Part shown: in pieces, positions 1-7,273 of the stretch
How the letters are laid out: every line of letters starts with the position of its first letter
Position numbering within the stretch: the first letter of the stretch is position 1
Assembly (NCBI GenBank): GCA_947178445.1
Contig: CAMWYJ010000032.1
Location: 1-32,645, forward strand
Direction of reading: 5' to 3'
Origin: an uncultured Clostridium sp.
GTDB taxonomy: Bacteria > Bacillota > Clostridia > Lachnospirales > Lachnospiraceae
DNA length: 32,645 nucleotides
Notes under the pieces: generated by a model
Databases searched by the model: none
What the model was told of the DNA's origin: nothing
The model's input: the letters and a program-made list of their open reading frames with translations, nothing else
Made by a program: the position numbers and the translations under genes

Positions 1-147
1 CAGAATGTGAAAGACAGCCTGAAACATGCAGGAATCGGAATGTATATCAGCAGGCTGTATTGTGAAAAGCATGGGGGAAAATTAGTTTTGGAAAATGATG
101 AACAAGGAGGGGCTGTAGTAACAGCAATATTCCGTCGGATTGCGTAA
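1..147 (+). CDS. Sensor histidine kinase, C-terminal fragment
   Basis: The reading frame is open from base 1 and ends at the TAA at 145-147, giving the last 48 residues of a protein that begins outside the window. The segment GIGMYISRLYCEKHGG is the G2 box and final helix of a GHKL ATPase domain as found in sensor histidine kinases, followed by the usual last beta strands (GGAVVTAIF). It is immediately followed by a hairpin terminator and then by an ABC transporter operon, so it may be the kinase of a two-component system that controls that transporter, as in bacitracin or lantibiotic resistance loci. That link is inference, because the response regulator would lie outside the window. The kinase assignment itself is well supported. 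Confidence 0.85.
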   Translation, partial: QNVKDSLKHAGIGMYISRLYCEKHGGKLVLENDEQGGAVVTAIFRRIA

Positions 148-170
148 GTAATCCGGCGGTTTTCTTTTTC
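132..170 (+). terminator. Rho-independent terminator after the kinase fragment
   Basis: A 10-bp stem (CCGTCGGATT at 132-141 with AATCCGGCGG at 150-159, one G-U pair) encloses an 8-base loop that contains the kinase stop codon. It is followed by a T-rich run (TTTTCTTTTTC). The arm starts within the coding sequence, which is common for compact terminators. It separates the kinase gene from the ABC operon. Confidence 0.8.
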
Positions 171-233
171 ATTGTCTTTTTGTTGTGATTTCTTTTTTAT
201 CATGGAATCATTAAGAAAAAGGGAGGCGAAATT

Positions 234-1298
234 ATGTGTTCAATTTTAAAAAGAGAGGTAAGAAATTATATAAAAAAACCTCTGTTCTGGATTGGCATAG
301 CAGCTGTTGCTTTTATGATATTTCAAAATGTAAGTCCCTATCTGAATATCCATTATCTTGCAGAAGGGGAAACGATTGAGAATGATTATCCGGAAACGTA
401 TCGTGATGGGGATGTTTTTGACGGATACGTGCCGATGGAGGAGGAACTTAGGCGGGAAGCATGGGAGGACCAGATACAGGAAACCCTGATTTCCGAATTC
501 CAGATGAGCAATATGCAGGCACAATCTGTTATCAATGAAATGAAAGAAATGGATATTATGACAGCCTGCGAGTATCTGGAAAAATATAACTTTTATGGGG
601 CATATTATGTTTATGTGGATACAGTCTATCACAAAGGAACGCGTGAAGAAATCAATTCTTATATTACAGAAAAATTGGAAAATAGAACATTTTCGTACTA
701 CTTTTCAAGAAAATTTGCGGATTTTGCAGGGCTGTATATGGCATTTTTTGCAACCATTTTGTTATCCGTTTTGTTTCTGCAGGATACAAGGAAGAATAAC
801 TATGAGCTTCTCCATACAAAGCCTGTTAGTGGAGGAAGCTATTTGTTAGGCAAAGTGGGAGGCGGTTTTGCAGTCTGCCTGATCATACTCGCAATCTTAA
901 ATCTGATATTTTTTGGTTTATGCTCTATTTTAACGGAAAACAGTGGATTTGAAGTAAGGCTGGCGGACTTTATATTGGCAACCTGTATTTACATTCTGCC
1001 GAATATGCTGATGATTGTAAGTGTCTATAGTTTAATTTCACTGTTATTTAAAAACCCGCTGCCTGCAGTGCCGCTTTTGTTTCTCTATATGGTGTATTCG
1101 AATATGGGAAGCAGGAATGCCGAAGGCGTGTATGGATATTATGGCAGACCGTTAGCGATTATGGTGCGGTTTCCGGGGACATTTTTTGATACGGCTCCCC
1201 CGCCAATGGCATTGCTTAACCAGAGTTTTTTAATCTTAGCTGCTACAGCAATTATTTTTATTTCTATACAGATATGGAAAAGGAGGCGGGTTTATTGA
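234..1298 (+). CDS. ABC-2 type transporter permease, subunit 1
   Basis: This 354-residue polytopic membrane protein has a first membrane helix at about residues 15-35, then an extracytoplasmic segment of about 130 residues, then about five further hydrophobic helices from residue 165 to the C-terminus (for example near 165-185, 212-235, 245-265, 275-290 and 330-348). The pattern of TM1, large loop and TM2-6 fits ABC-2 family permeases that pair with a separate ATPase. The start is preceded by GGGAGG at suitable spacing. Its stop overlaps the TTG start of the second permease, and the ATPase follows, so the three make one operon. The substrate cannot be told from sequence. A peptide antibiotic or lipid-type substrate is plausible from the upstream kinase only. 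Confidence 0.8.
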   Translation: MCSILKREVRNYIKKPLFWIGIAAVAFMIFQNVSPYLNIHYLAEGETIENDYPETYRDGDVFDGYVPMEEELRREAWEDQIQETLISEFQMSNMQAQSVINEMKEMDIMTACEYLEKYNFYGAYYVYVDTVYHKGTREEINSYITEKLENRTFSYYFSRKFADFAGLYMAFFATILLSVLFLQDTRKNNYELLHTKPVSGGSYLLGKVGGGFAVCLIILAILNLIFFGLCSILTENSGFEVRLADFILATCIYILPNMLMIVSVYSLISLLFKNPLPAVPLLFLYMVYSNMGSRNAEGVYGYYGRPLAIMVRFPGTFFDTAPPPMALLNQSFLILAATAIIFISIQIWKRRRVY

Positions 1299-1966
1299 AG
1301 TATGAAGTGAAAATCTCGCTCATGGTTTATAAAATTGCCTATGCAGTATTTTTTGCTGTGATGTTAAGCCTTGTCAGAGGGGTGACTTATTCTTATGAAA
1401 TAGGGATTGCACTGGAAGCACCAATGGCGATACTTGCCGTCTCGTTTTGTGCAGATACTTATACACAGGAAATTACCAGTAAACGGTCAGAAATACAACG
1501 GCTGTGGCCGATGAAAAAGAGAATTTATTCTATATATAGAAGGCTTGTGATACAGGAAATATTCTTGTTATTTGTTGCAGTCATTGGATATGGATTGTTT
1601 TTAATATTTCAAAATCCAAGAGCATTTGATATAGGACAAAATGGCTCAGAAAATGAAGTATACCAATTTCTCGTATATTTTGTCTCTATCGCTATCACAC
1701 TCGGTTTCTGGGGGCTTTTATCGAATTTTCTCTCCTGTTTATTTCGGAATATGTGGTGGGGAATCGGGGGCTGCCTGATGCTATGGCTGATTACAAATTC
1801 CAGTGTCGGTGACAGATATTTAGGAGTATGGAATTTATTTTCCTATACATTTAGAAATGTAGAAAAAGGTGACGATTTCCGTTGGATATGCGGAAAAATT
1901 GTTTGTATATGTATTGGGATGACAGTGGTGGCAATATTGCCTAAGATAATTGAGAAAAGAGGTTAA
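1295..1966 (+). CDS. ABC transporter permease, subunit 2
   Basis: The protein has about 224 residues with roughly six hydrophobic segments, ending in a short basic tail, and no soluble domain. I chose the TTG at 1295 as start because AAGGAGG lies at 1280-1286, eight bases upstream, and because this start overlaps the TGA of the preceding permease (TTGA), the usual sign of translational coupling. The upstream ATG at 1274 is in frame but lies ahead of that ribosome site. It is likely the second half of a heterodimeric ABC-2 membrane unit served by the ATPase that follows directly. No family name can be given with confidence beyond ABC-2-like permease. Confidence 0.75.
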   Translation: MKYEVKISLMVYKIAYAVFFAVMLSLVRGVTYSYEIGIALEAPMAILAVSFCADTYTQEITSKRSEIQRLWPMKKRIYSIYRRLVIQEIFLLFVAVIGYGLFLIFQNPRAFDIGQNGSENEVYQFLVYFVSIAITLGFWGLLSNFLSCLFRNMWWGIGGCLMLWLITNSSVGDRYLGVWNLFSYTFRNVEKGDDFRWICGKIVCICIGMTVVAILPKIIEKRG

Positions 1967-1970
1967 GATT

Positions 1971-2846
1971 ATGGGAATTACGATAGACAATTTAACAGTA
2001 ACATTCAAGAATAAAGTAACAGCAATCAATCATGCTAATTTGGAGATTCCAAAGGGAATCTTTGGGCTGTTAGGGGAAAATGGGGCAGGAAAGACAACGT
2101 TGATGAGAGTGCTGACGACAGTATTATCACCTACCAGCGGAACGGTAACCCTTGATGGAATACTCTACAGCGAGGGGAATTATGAAAAAATACAAAGAAA
2201 AATAGGGTATTTACCACAGGAAATCGATTTGTATCCAAGCTTGACAGTACAAGAATGTCTGGAATATATGGGAGATTTGTCAGGTATTTCCAAACCAATA
2301 TACAAAGAACGCATCGGGTATTACCTTGAAAAGACAAGTCTGTCACAGCATCGTAGCAAGAAAATAAAACAATTATCCGGTGGCATGAAACGAAGAGTCG
2401 GACTTGTTCAAGCACTTTTAAATGAGCCGGAATTTTTAATTGTCGATGAACCAACAACTGGATTAGACCCAGAGGAGCGTATCCGTATCAGAAATCTGCT
2501 GGTTGATTTTTCAGAAAACCGTACTGTTCTATTTTCCACCCATGTGGTAGAAGATTTGGTAGCAACCTGTAATCAGCTTGCGGTTATGAAAAAAGGGGAA
2601 TTTGTTTATTCAGGAAAAATGAAAGAACTGTTGGAGCAGGCAAAAGGTCATGTTTGGATTTGTAAAACAGAAGATGAAATAATGGCAAGGGAACTGGAAA
2701 AAAATTACCATGTTTCATCAAAACAGTATGTGGGTGATGAATTGCAGATTAAACTAATCAGTGAAATGCCGCCCGAAATCGAATGCAGTTCTTGCGAAGT
2801 AACTCTTGAGGATGCATATATTTATATCACGAACAAGGAATTATAA
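1971..2846 (+). CDS. ABC transporter ATP-binding protein
   Basis: The 291-residue cytosolic ATPase powers the two permeases encoded just upstream. Walker A is GENGAGKT at about 35-42, the ABC signature LSGGMK at 135-140, Walker B with catalytic Glu LIVDEP at 156-161, D-loop GLDP, and H-loop His near 191 (STHVVED). The domain is followed by a C-terminal extension of about 80 residues, as in the CcmA/drug-exporter subfamily. The ATG at 1971 follows AAGAGG. An in-frame TTG at 1950 would overlap the previous gene but has no better ribosome site. The last permease ends four bases before this start, so the genes are co-transcribed. Function is well supported, substrate unknown. Confidence 0.92.
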   Translation: MGITIDNLTVTFKNKVTAINHANLEIPKGIFGLLGENGAGKTTLMRVLTTVLSPTSGTVTLDGILYSEGNYEKIQRKIGYLPQEIDLYPSLTVQECLEYMGDLSGISKPIYKERIGYYLEKTSLSQHRSKKIKQLSGGMKRRVGLVQALLNEPEFLIVDEPTTGLDPEERIRIRNLLVDFSENRTVLFSTHVVEDLVATCNQLAVMKKGEFVYSGKMKELLEQAKGHVWICKTEDEIMARELEKNYHVSSKQYVGDELQIKLISEMPPEIECSSCEVTLEDAYIYITNKEL

Positions 2847-3079
2847 TGGTAATAAGTCTGTGCCAGAACTAAGAGGTATGCAGTCTTGATATAAAATCTT
2901 ATCAGCTACGACAATATATTTTAGACAAGATTCAGAATAATGTGTCATTTTGTTCAGGAAATTCTTTGTTTTGCCGATATCTATTATATAGTGGATACAA
3001 GATAATATTCGTATTAAGACAGGATTAGAAATCCGACTGCAGGCAGGGATGCACAATATGATAGTCAGGGAGGAATGGT
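2847..3079 (+). other. Intergenic region, 233 bp, no gene seen
   Basis: No convincing ORF or hairpin terminator occurs here. The stretch is AT-rich around 2960-2990 and probably carries the promoter of the coiled-coil gene, but no -35/-10 pair with 16-18 bp spacing stands out. A good ribosome site (AGGGAGGA) lies just before the next ATG. Confidence 0.4.
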
Positions 3080-4150
3080 ATGAGTACAATGACAGGAGTA
3101 CAGGGAAACGGACAGGGGATTTTTACAGTGAATGCCAATCAGGCGCAGAGGCATGATGCAGGCAATATGACAGCGGAAGGCCAGAATAAAAAAGGGGCTA
3201 CAATTTTTGCCGGTGATTTGAACATGGGACAGGACAGTATTTTGGCGAAAAAGCAAAAGGCACAAAGAGAGGCCATGAAGATGATTCGGGACGTGTTTGC
3301 CGATGATATGAAGACAGACGCCGAACAAAAGGCGAGAGAGCAGCATATTGAGCAGTTAAAAGAGAAAAATGAAAAGGCCAAGTCCAGCTTGAATGATATT
3401 GCGAGTATGCGTCAGAGCCTGATGGAACAGTATAAGATTACAGAAGACAGTCAGGAACAGAAGGACTTGGAACTGGTGCGCAAAGTGAACGCTTCTGAAA
3501 ATCCGTTTGCCAAAGATGAGGTGACGGACGAGGAGAAGAAACGCTATGAGCAGATTATGGAGCAAGGACTTACGCAGTATCAGGAGAACTCTCTTATGCT
3601 TGACGATGTGGAAAAAGAGCTGAATGGATTGATATCAGATAATAAGAGGGATATTGCCATCGAGGAGGATACCATTTGGAATACGGATATGCTCCGGCTA
3701 AAGAAGCATCCAATGAAGGATGCTGCGGACAATGCAGCGAAGCATTTAGAGGCGGCAAGAAAAGAAATGATATATGATCTGTATAACGAGTCCAAGGAGC
3801 ATATAGACGAGAAGATAGAGGAAGCCAAGGAGGAGCAGAAGGAAAAGACAGAAGAGAAAAAGGAGAAAGAAAAGGAAGAGGCAGTCAAGGAAGCGAAGGA
3901 ATTGGAACGGGAGATTATGCTTCAAAAGGCTCAGGAAAATACGCAGGAGCGTATAGAGGAGCAGACTGCGAGAGCGAAGGCACGCAGCCAGGCATCCTTA
4001 CAAAATCAGATAAATGAGGATATTTTGGATGGCATCAATGAGGGTGCTGATAAGTCGGCAGACGTTGAACAGAAGATTAAGGACTTGTTGGATAAGATGA
4101 GTCTTTTACAGGAGGACTTAAAGGGGGCGGCAGTAGATAATACTTTGTAA
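3080..4150 (+). CDS. Hypothetical coiled-coil protein
   Basis: This is a 356-residue, very charged protein with no signal peptide or membrane helix. The first 60 residues are Gly/Asn/Gln rich and end in a segment reading GATIFAGDLNMGQDSI. The rest is almost wholly alpha-helical by composition, with long Glu/Lys stretches: heptad-like regions at about residues 55-120 and 150-200, and an uninterrupted Glu/Lys helix at about 225-320. I know of similar uncharacterised proteins in gut Clostridia with the same GxIFAGDLN-type N-terminal motif, but no function for them. The gene stands alone with its own ribosome site (AGGGAGGA). A structural or scaffold role is possible but not shown. Confidence 0.75.
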   Translation: MSTMTGVQGNGQGIFTVNANQAQRHDAGNMTAEGQNKKGATIFAGDLNMGQDSILAKKQKAQREAMKMIRDVFADDMKTDAEQKAREQHIEQLKEKNEKAKSSLNDIASMRQSLMEQYKITEDSQEQKDLELVRKVNASENPFAKDEVTDEEKKRYEQIMEQGLTQYQENSLMLDDVEKELNGLISDNKRDIAIEEDTIWNTDMLRLKKHPMKDAADNAAKHLEAARKEMIYDLYNESKEHIDEKIEEAKEEQKEKTEEKKEKEKEEAVKEAKELEREIMLQKAQENTQERIEEQTARAKARSQASLQNQINEDILDGINEGADKSADVEQKIKDLLDKMSLLQEDLKGAAVDNTL

Positions 4151-4303
4151 ACAGCATAAGGCTTAGAAATTTGTAGTACAGATAGTTTTTTGGTTATGAG
4201 CTTTAGCCTGTTGAGACCAGCTTTTGCAATTATAACATCCGGGCAATTTTTTATGGGAATAAATCCTTTTATATATTAATGAAATTTTACAAAACTTAGT
4301 CTT

Positions 4304-4330
4304 TTGTTATGCTGTGATATGTGATATAAT
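4304..4330 (+). promoter_or_regulatory. Extended -10 promoter (predicted)
   Basis: TATAAT at 4325-4330 is preceded by TGA (a TGn extension at 4322-4324). A weak -35 (TTGTTA, 4304-4309) is 15 bp upstream, so the extended -10 would carry most of the activity. It would drive the frameshifted gene that starts at 4493. Confidence 0.5.
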
Positions 4331-4363
4331 GTCATCAACCGGAGCAGTGCGAAGGTTGATGAC
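4331..4363 (+). repeat. Perfect 10-bp inverted repeat at predicted transcript start
   Basis: GTCATCAACC (4331-4340) and GGTTGATGAC (4354-4363) are exact reverse complements around a 13-base spacer. There is no T-run, so it is not a terminator. Because it begins right after the predicted -10 box it could be an operator or a 5'-UTR hairpin. Confidence 0.55.
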
Positions 4364-4492
4364 CTGCGCAAGCATCGGCGAGTTTCATTATGATATGTTT
4401 TCGGGGCAGCGTTTTTGGGAGGTGGTGAAGAGAAAAGACAGAACGGATGACCTGAATTTGAAAGGATATTTAATGAACAGGAGGAATTAGGG

Positions 4493-5040
4493 ATGAGATT
4501 AGAAGAGATCATATTGGAAAAGGTGGAATATAAAAAAATGTAAAAGGATATGGGAACAGTCCATGTCTATTAGACTTTTACGCGGAGACACTTGTCCGGA
4601 AATATGCAATGCAGGAAGGAATTGAGGCAGATTATGTTTTATGCTATCACCTTCAAAGCATTATCCTTTTTAGAAGGCTGCATATGAGGGGCGAGTTTTT
4701 TATTGGGATTCCATATCGTGATAGAGCAAAATATGTAAATATGATTTTAGAGATAAGAAAATTAGTGGATGAAAATGGAATGATTTTTTTGGCGGTCAAT
4801 AATAATCCGTATATTCTGGAATCATATCTGATTGTCAAAACAAATCATAATGTGGAAGGGATTACAGAAGTCATCAACAGAAATGCTTTAATCAATTATC
4901 AGAGAAGAGGGATAAAGGAAATTATAGAGGAACTGGGATCTAAAATGTGGAAAACGGTGGATATCCCTAGCGGTACAACGGCAATACAGATGCGAAGATA
5001 CATGAATAGCGTGTATGACTATTCCCTGAATATGTGGTAA
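4493..5040 (+). pseudogene. Unknown protein gene, frameshifted at an A7 run
   Basis: An ATG at 4493 with a good ribosome site (GGAGGAATTAGGG) opens a frame that stops after 16 codons (TAA at 4541-4543), directly after a run of seven A residues (4532-4538). The -1 frame then reads on naturally through GYGNSPCLLDFYAETL to a TGGTAA end at 5040. The later ATG at 4609 has no ribosome site. Joining the two frames at the A-run gives a coherent protein of about 182 residues. I do not recognise the family. It is a mixed helix/strand soluble protein without a signal peptide. Possible reasons are a true one-base loss, a sequencing error in the homopolymer, or -1 slippage at AAAAAAA. Confidence 0.65.
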
Positions 5041-5106
5041 AGTTCTCCCATTATTTATGCAAAGCCACATGACGAGTCTGCAAAATAATAGCTGGCAACA
5101 GAATGG

Positions 5107-5140
5107 TACCACCAGTTTCGGATGCTGCAAACTGGTGGTA
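5107..5140. repeat. Perfect 12-bp hairpin in the convergent gap
   Basis: TACCACCAGTTT (5107-5118) pairs exactly with AAACTGGTGGTA (5129-5140) around a 10-base loop. It lies between the ends of two convergent genes (5040 and 5205), where a bidirectional terminator would be expected, but neither side has a proper T-run. It may act as an RNA-stabilising or weak termination hairpin. Confidence 0.5.
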
Positions 5141-5204
5141 TTATCCGTAATAATATGGTATGGAAAGATAGTTTTTGTAATCCGTATATTGAGGTTGTAT
5201 GGGA

Positions 5205-5675
5205 TTACATTTCATCGTCCAGACGGTATATGTGGTTTTCTGTTTGCTTTGCCAGGTCACTCGCCTTTTGTTCCATTTCCTCAAGCTGACGTTTCATTTT
5301 GGGATAGGTGGTCACATCTTTATAGATAAAATAGACCGCTGCAATCAGTAAAAATGCGGTGAGCAGCGAGGTAAATTCCTGGGAAATGCCGAGTAACGGA
5401 AGCGCTTTATATACAGTAGCGCCACTACCGATCAAGGAGACCACTGTTCTAAGATAGGCTAAATGTGTCCGGTCGGCAGCCAATTTACTGTTCGTAAATG
5501 CCAGGTCAGTACGGATTTTTGCAAATTCTGTCCGCTCGATTGCCAACTGGTTCTGATTATAGGCTAAAGCTCTCTTCTTTTTCATGGAATCAGGTATTTC
5601 CCTTGGCACGCCTGATTCTATCTCCATTCCAAAGGGGGTTTTCGAATTTTTTTCAGAGTGTTTGTTTTTATTCAT
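5205..5675 (-). CDS. DUF202 family membrane protein
   Basis: The 156-residue protein has a hydrophilic, Lys-rich N-terminal third, followed by the DUF202 (YidH-like) pattern: RTxLAFxNSKLAADRTHLAYLRTVVSLIGSG (described here by key residues ADRT, LAYLRT), a first membrane helix around 90-110 and a second around 115-135, then a charged amphipathic tail. The start at 5675 is chosen because AGGAGGT precedes it. The longer frame from 5714 lacks a site. DUF202 proteins are small inner-membrane proteins without established biochemistry. The gene stands alone on the minus strand. A perfect palindrome (5709-5740) lies just upstream, in its probable 5' leader. Confidence 0.85.
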   Translation of the reverse strand: MNKNKHSEKNSKTPFGMEIESGVPREIPDSMKKKRALAYNQNQLAIERTEFAKIRTDLAFTNSKLAADRTHLAYLRTVVSLIGSGATVYKALPLLGISQEFTSLLTAFLLIAAVYFIYKDVTTYPKMKRQLEEMEQKASDLAKQTENHIYRLDDEM

Positions 5676-5708
5676 AGGAAGTACCTCCTGTGTTCTCTTA
5701 TTAGAGAT

Positions 5709-5740
5709 GAGCAAAACTCTGTAAAAACAGAGTTTTGCTC
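5709..5740. repeat. Perfect 13-bp palindrome resembling MITE ends
   Basis: GAGCAAAACTCTG (5709-5721) and CAGAGTTTTGCTC (5728-5740) are exact inverted copies around a 6-base loop. The arm ATGAGCAAAACTCT also occurs as the outer end of the palindromic element at 13255-13465, so this may be a collapsed, ends-only copy of that family, or a hairpin in the DUF202 leader. Confidence 0.6.
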
Positions 5741-5871
5741 ACGGCTACTCTTATATCTATATTAAATCAAAAGTCTTGAATTGGCAATCCTGTTTGAATA
5801 GCCGTCTATTGACATATAAAACGAAACAAGGGAAAATATAAAAATCAATATAAGCTTGGAAGGGTAGTCAG

Positions 5872-7011
5872 ATGAAGGTAGTTGTAGCAATTGATTCACT
5901 GAAGGGAAGTCTCACTTCTTTGGAGGCTGGAAATGCAGCGAAGGAAGGAATTTTACGTGTTATGCCAGAAACAGAGGTGATTGTAAAACCCCTTGCCGAT
6001 GGTGGCGAAGGGACGATGGAAGCATTAATTGAAGGGGGAAGGGGAACAAGGATTACTTTGTCCGTTACCGGACCTATGGGAAAACAGACAGAGTGCAGTT
6101 ATGGGATATTAGAAGATGGCAGGACTGCAGTTATGGAAATGGCACAGGCAGCGGGAATTATGTTGGTGCCAGAGGATGAACGAAATCCTATGCTGGCATC
6201 TACCTATGGGGTAGGAGAAATGATTCGTGATGCAGTTTACAGAGGATGCAGATATTTCATCATGGGGATTGGCGGCAGTGCCACCAATGATGGAGGAATT
6301 GGAATGCTGTCAGCACTTGGTTTTCAGTTTTTGGATTCGGAAGGGCAGTCTGTTTTTGGCGGTGCAGGTGCGCTTTCGAGGATCGTGTCAATCAGGACAG
6401 ATGAGGTTTTGCCGGAGTTGGCAGAGTGTGAATTTCAGGTAGCTTGTGATGTAAAGAATCCACTTTGTGGAAAAGATGGTGCAACCTTTATATATGGTCC
6501 GCAAAAAGGACTGCCTCATGAATTGTGCAACGAGACAGATAAGGGTATGCTGCACTATGCTGAGGTGGCAGAGTCATTTTGTGGATGCACCTGCAAAGAT
6601 ATTCCAGGTGCAGGAGCAGCAGGGGGATTAGGCTTTGCATTTCTCACTTTTTTAAATGGTACATTGGTGTCAGGTGTAGATTTAGTGTTAGAAGCGATCC
6701 ATTTGGTGCAGGAAATAAAGGATGCCCGTTTTGTTGTAACGGGTGAAGGAAGGCTGGATGCCCAGACTGCAATGGGAAAAGCCCCTGTGGGAGTGGCAAA
6801 AATAGCAAAACAGTATGGCTGCCAGGTTCTTGCATTTGCAGGGGAAGTGACAGAGGATGCAGTAAAATGTAACGAAGCGGGAATAGATGCCTTTTTCCCG
6901 ATTGTAAGAGGGGCGGTGGGCTTGGAGGATGCCATGAAACCGGAAAATGCGAAACGCAATATGGCAGATACAGTAGAGCAGGTGTTTCGGGTGATATACG
7001 GTATGAAGTGA
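5872..7011 (+). CDS. garK: Glycerate 2-kinase (GarK/GlxK family)
   Basis: The protein phosphorylates D-glycerate to 2-phosphoglycerate, which feeds serine, glyoxylate or glucarate breakdown into glycolysis in the cytosol. Its 379 residues match the usual length of this two-domain kinase family. Family hallmarks are the N-terminal VVAIDSLKGSL motif, KPLADGGEGT at about 40-49, the GIGGSATNDGG loop at about 130-140, and TGEGRLDAQTAMGK at about 288-301. The ATG follows GGAAGGG. The gene is monocistronic. A near-consensus TTGACA sits at 5809-5814, but its spacing to any -10-like sequence is poor. No sugar-acid genes are nearby, so the pathway context is unknown. Confidence 0.95.
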   Translation: MKVVVAIDSLKGSLTSLEAGNAAKEGILRVMPETEVIVKPLADGGEGTMEALIEGGRGTRITLSVTGPMGKQTECSYGILEDGRTAVMEMAQAAGIMLVPEDERNPMLASTYGVGEMIRDAVYRGCRYFIMGIGGSATNDGGIGMLSALGFQFLDSEGQSVFGGAGALSRIVSIRTDEVLPELAECEFQVACDVKNPLCGKDGATFIYGPQKGLPHELCNETDKGMLHYAEVAESFCGCTCKDIPGAGAAGGLGFAFLTFLNGTLVSGVDLVLEAIHLVQEIKDARFVVTGEGRLDAQTAMGKAPVGVAKIAKQYGCQVLAFAGEVTEDAVKCNEAGIDAFFPIVRGAVGLEDAMKPENAKRNMADTVEQVFRVIYGMK

Positions 7012-7074
7012 TATCACCGGTTCAATATCTCAAACTTAAAAAATGCGATAAGAAGCACTTGCATGGAAAAATGC

Positions 7075-7103
7075 TTTACAACTAGTCAATAATGCTATAT
7101 TAT
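7075..7103 (+). promoter_or_regulatory. Sigma-A type promoter for the exporter leader
   Basis: TTTACA (7075-7080) and TATTAT (7098-7103) are separated by exactly 17 bp. Transcription would start near 7110, about 160 bases before the MFS start, leaving a long leader that contains the small ORF and hairpin described next. Confidence 0.6.
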
Positions 7104-7132
7104 GAAGACATAATTGGTTGGGAGGTTTTGAA

Positions 7133-7150
7133 ATGCCGAATTTGAATTAA
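7133..7150 (+). CDS. Putative 5-codon leader peptide (MPNLN)
   Basis: An ATG at 7133 lies seven bases after a strong ribosome site (GGGAGG, 7120-7125), encodes Met-Pro-Asn-Leu-Asn and stops at TAA 7148-7150. A 12-bp hairpin begins four bases later. A well-placed ribosome site serving such a short ORF, inside the leader of an exporter gene, fits the layout of translation-attenuation leaders seen before erm, mef and ABC-F genes. Whether it is translated or stalls ribosomes is inference. Confidence 0.4.
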   Translation: MPNLN

Positions 7151-7153
7151 GAA

Positions 7154-7196
7154 TCTCTGTGCAGGATCTGATGTATGGGCAAAGCTTGTACAGAGA
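7154..7196 (+). promoter_or_regulatory. Leader hairpin upstream of MFS exporter
   Basis: Bases 7154-7165 (TCTCTGTGCAGG) pair with 7185-7196 (CTTGTACAGAGA) with two G-U pairs and a 19-base loop. The following AAAAATAGATTTTGCCC is only weakly T-rich. A second short inverted repeat (TATAGAA with TTCTATA) overlaps the exporter's ribosome site near 7240-7262. Together they could form an attenuator. Confidence 0.45.
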
Positions 7197-7273
7197 GTAA
7201 AAATAGATTTTGCCCTCATTGGATTTTGCACATTTATAGAACATAAAAATATTCTATAAGGAGATAAAATTCA

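Larger units (their letters stand above)
4151..4492 (+). other. Intergenic region with promoter and dyad, 342 bp
   Basis: The stretch holds no supportable gene. Its right half contains an extended -10 promoter (near 4322-4330) and a perfect 10-bp inverted repeat (4331-4363), both listed separately, followed by about 130 bp of leader before the next ATG at 4493. The left half, 4151-4300, is AT-rich with no clear terminator for the coiled-coil gene. Confidence 0.4.

Noticed and set aside
5809..5842. TTGACA with TATAAA as promoter of glycerate kinase
   Set aside because: The spacer is 22 bp, too long for a normal sigma-A promoter, so I list only the -35-like motif as a remark.
6990..7018. 8-bp inverted repeat at the glycerate kinase stop, considered as a terminator
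   Set aside because: There is no T-run after it and one arm lies in the coding sequence. The repeat may be chance.
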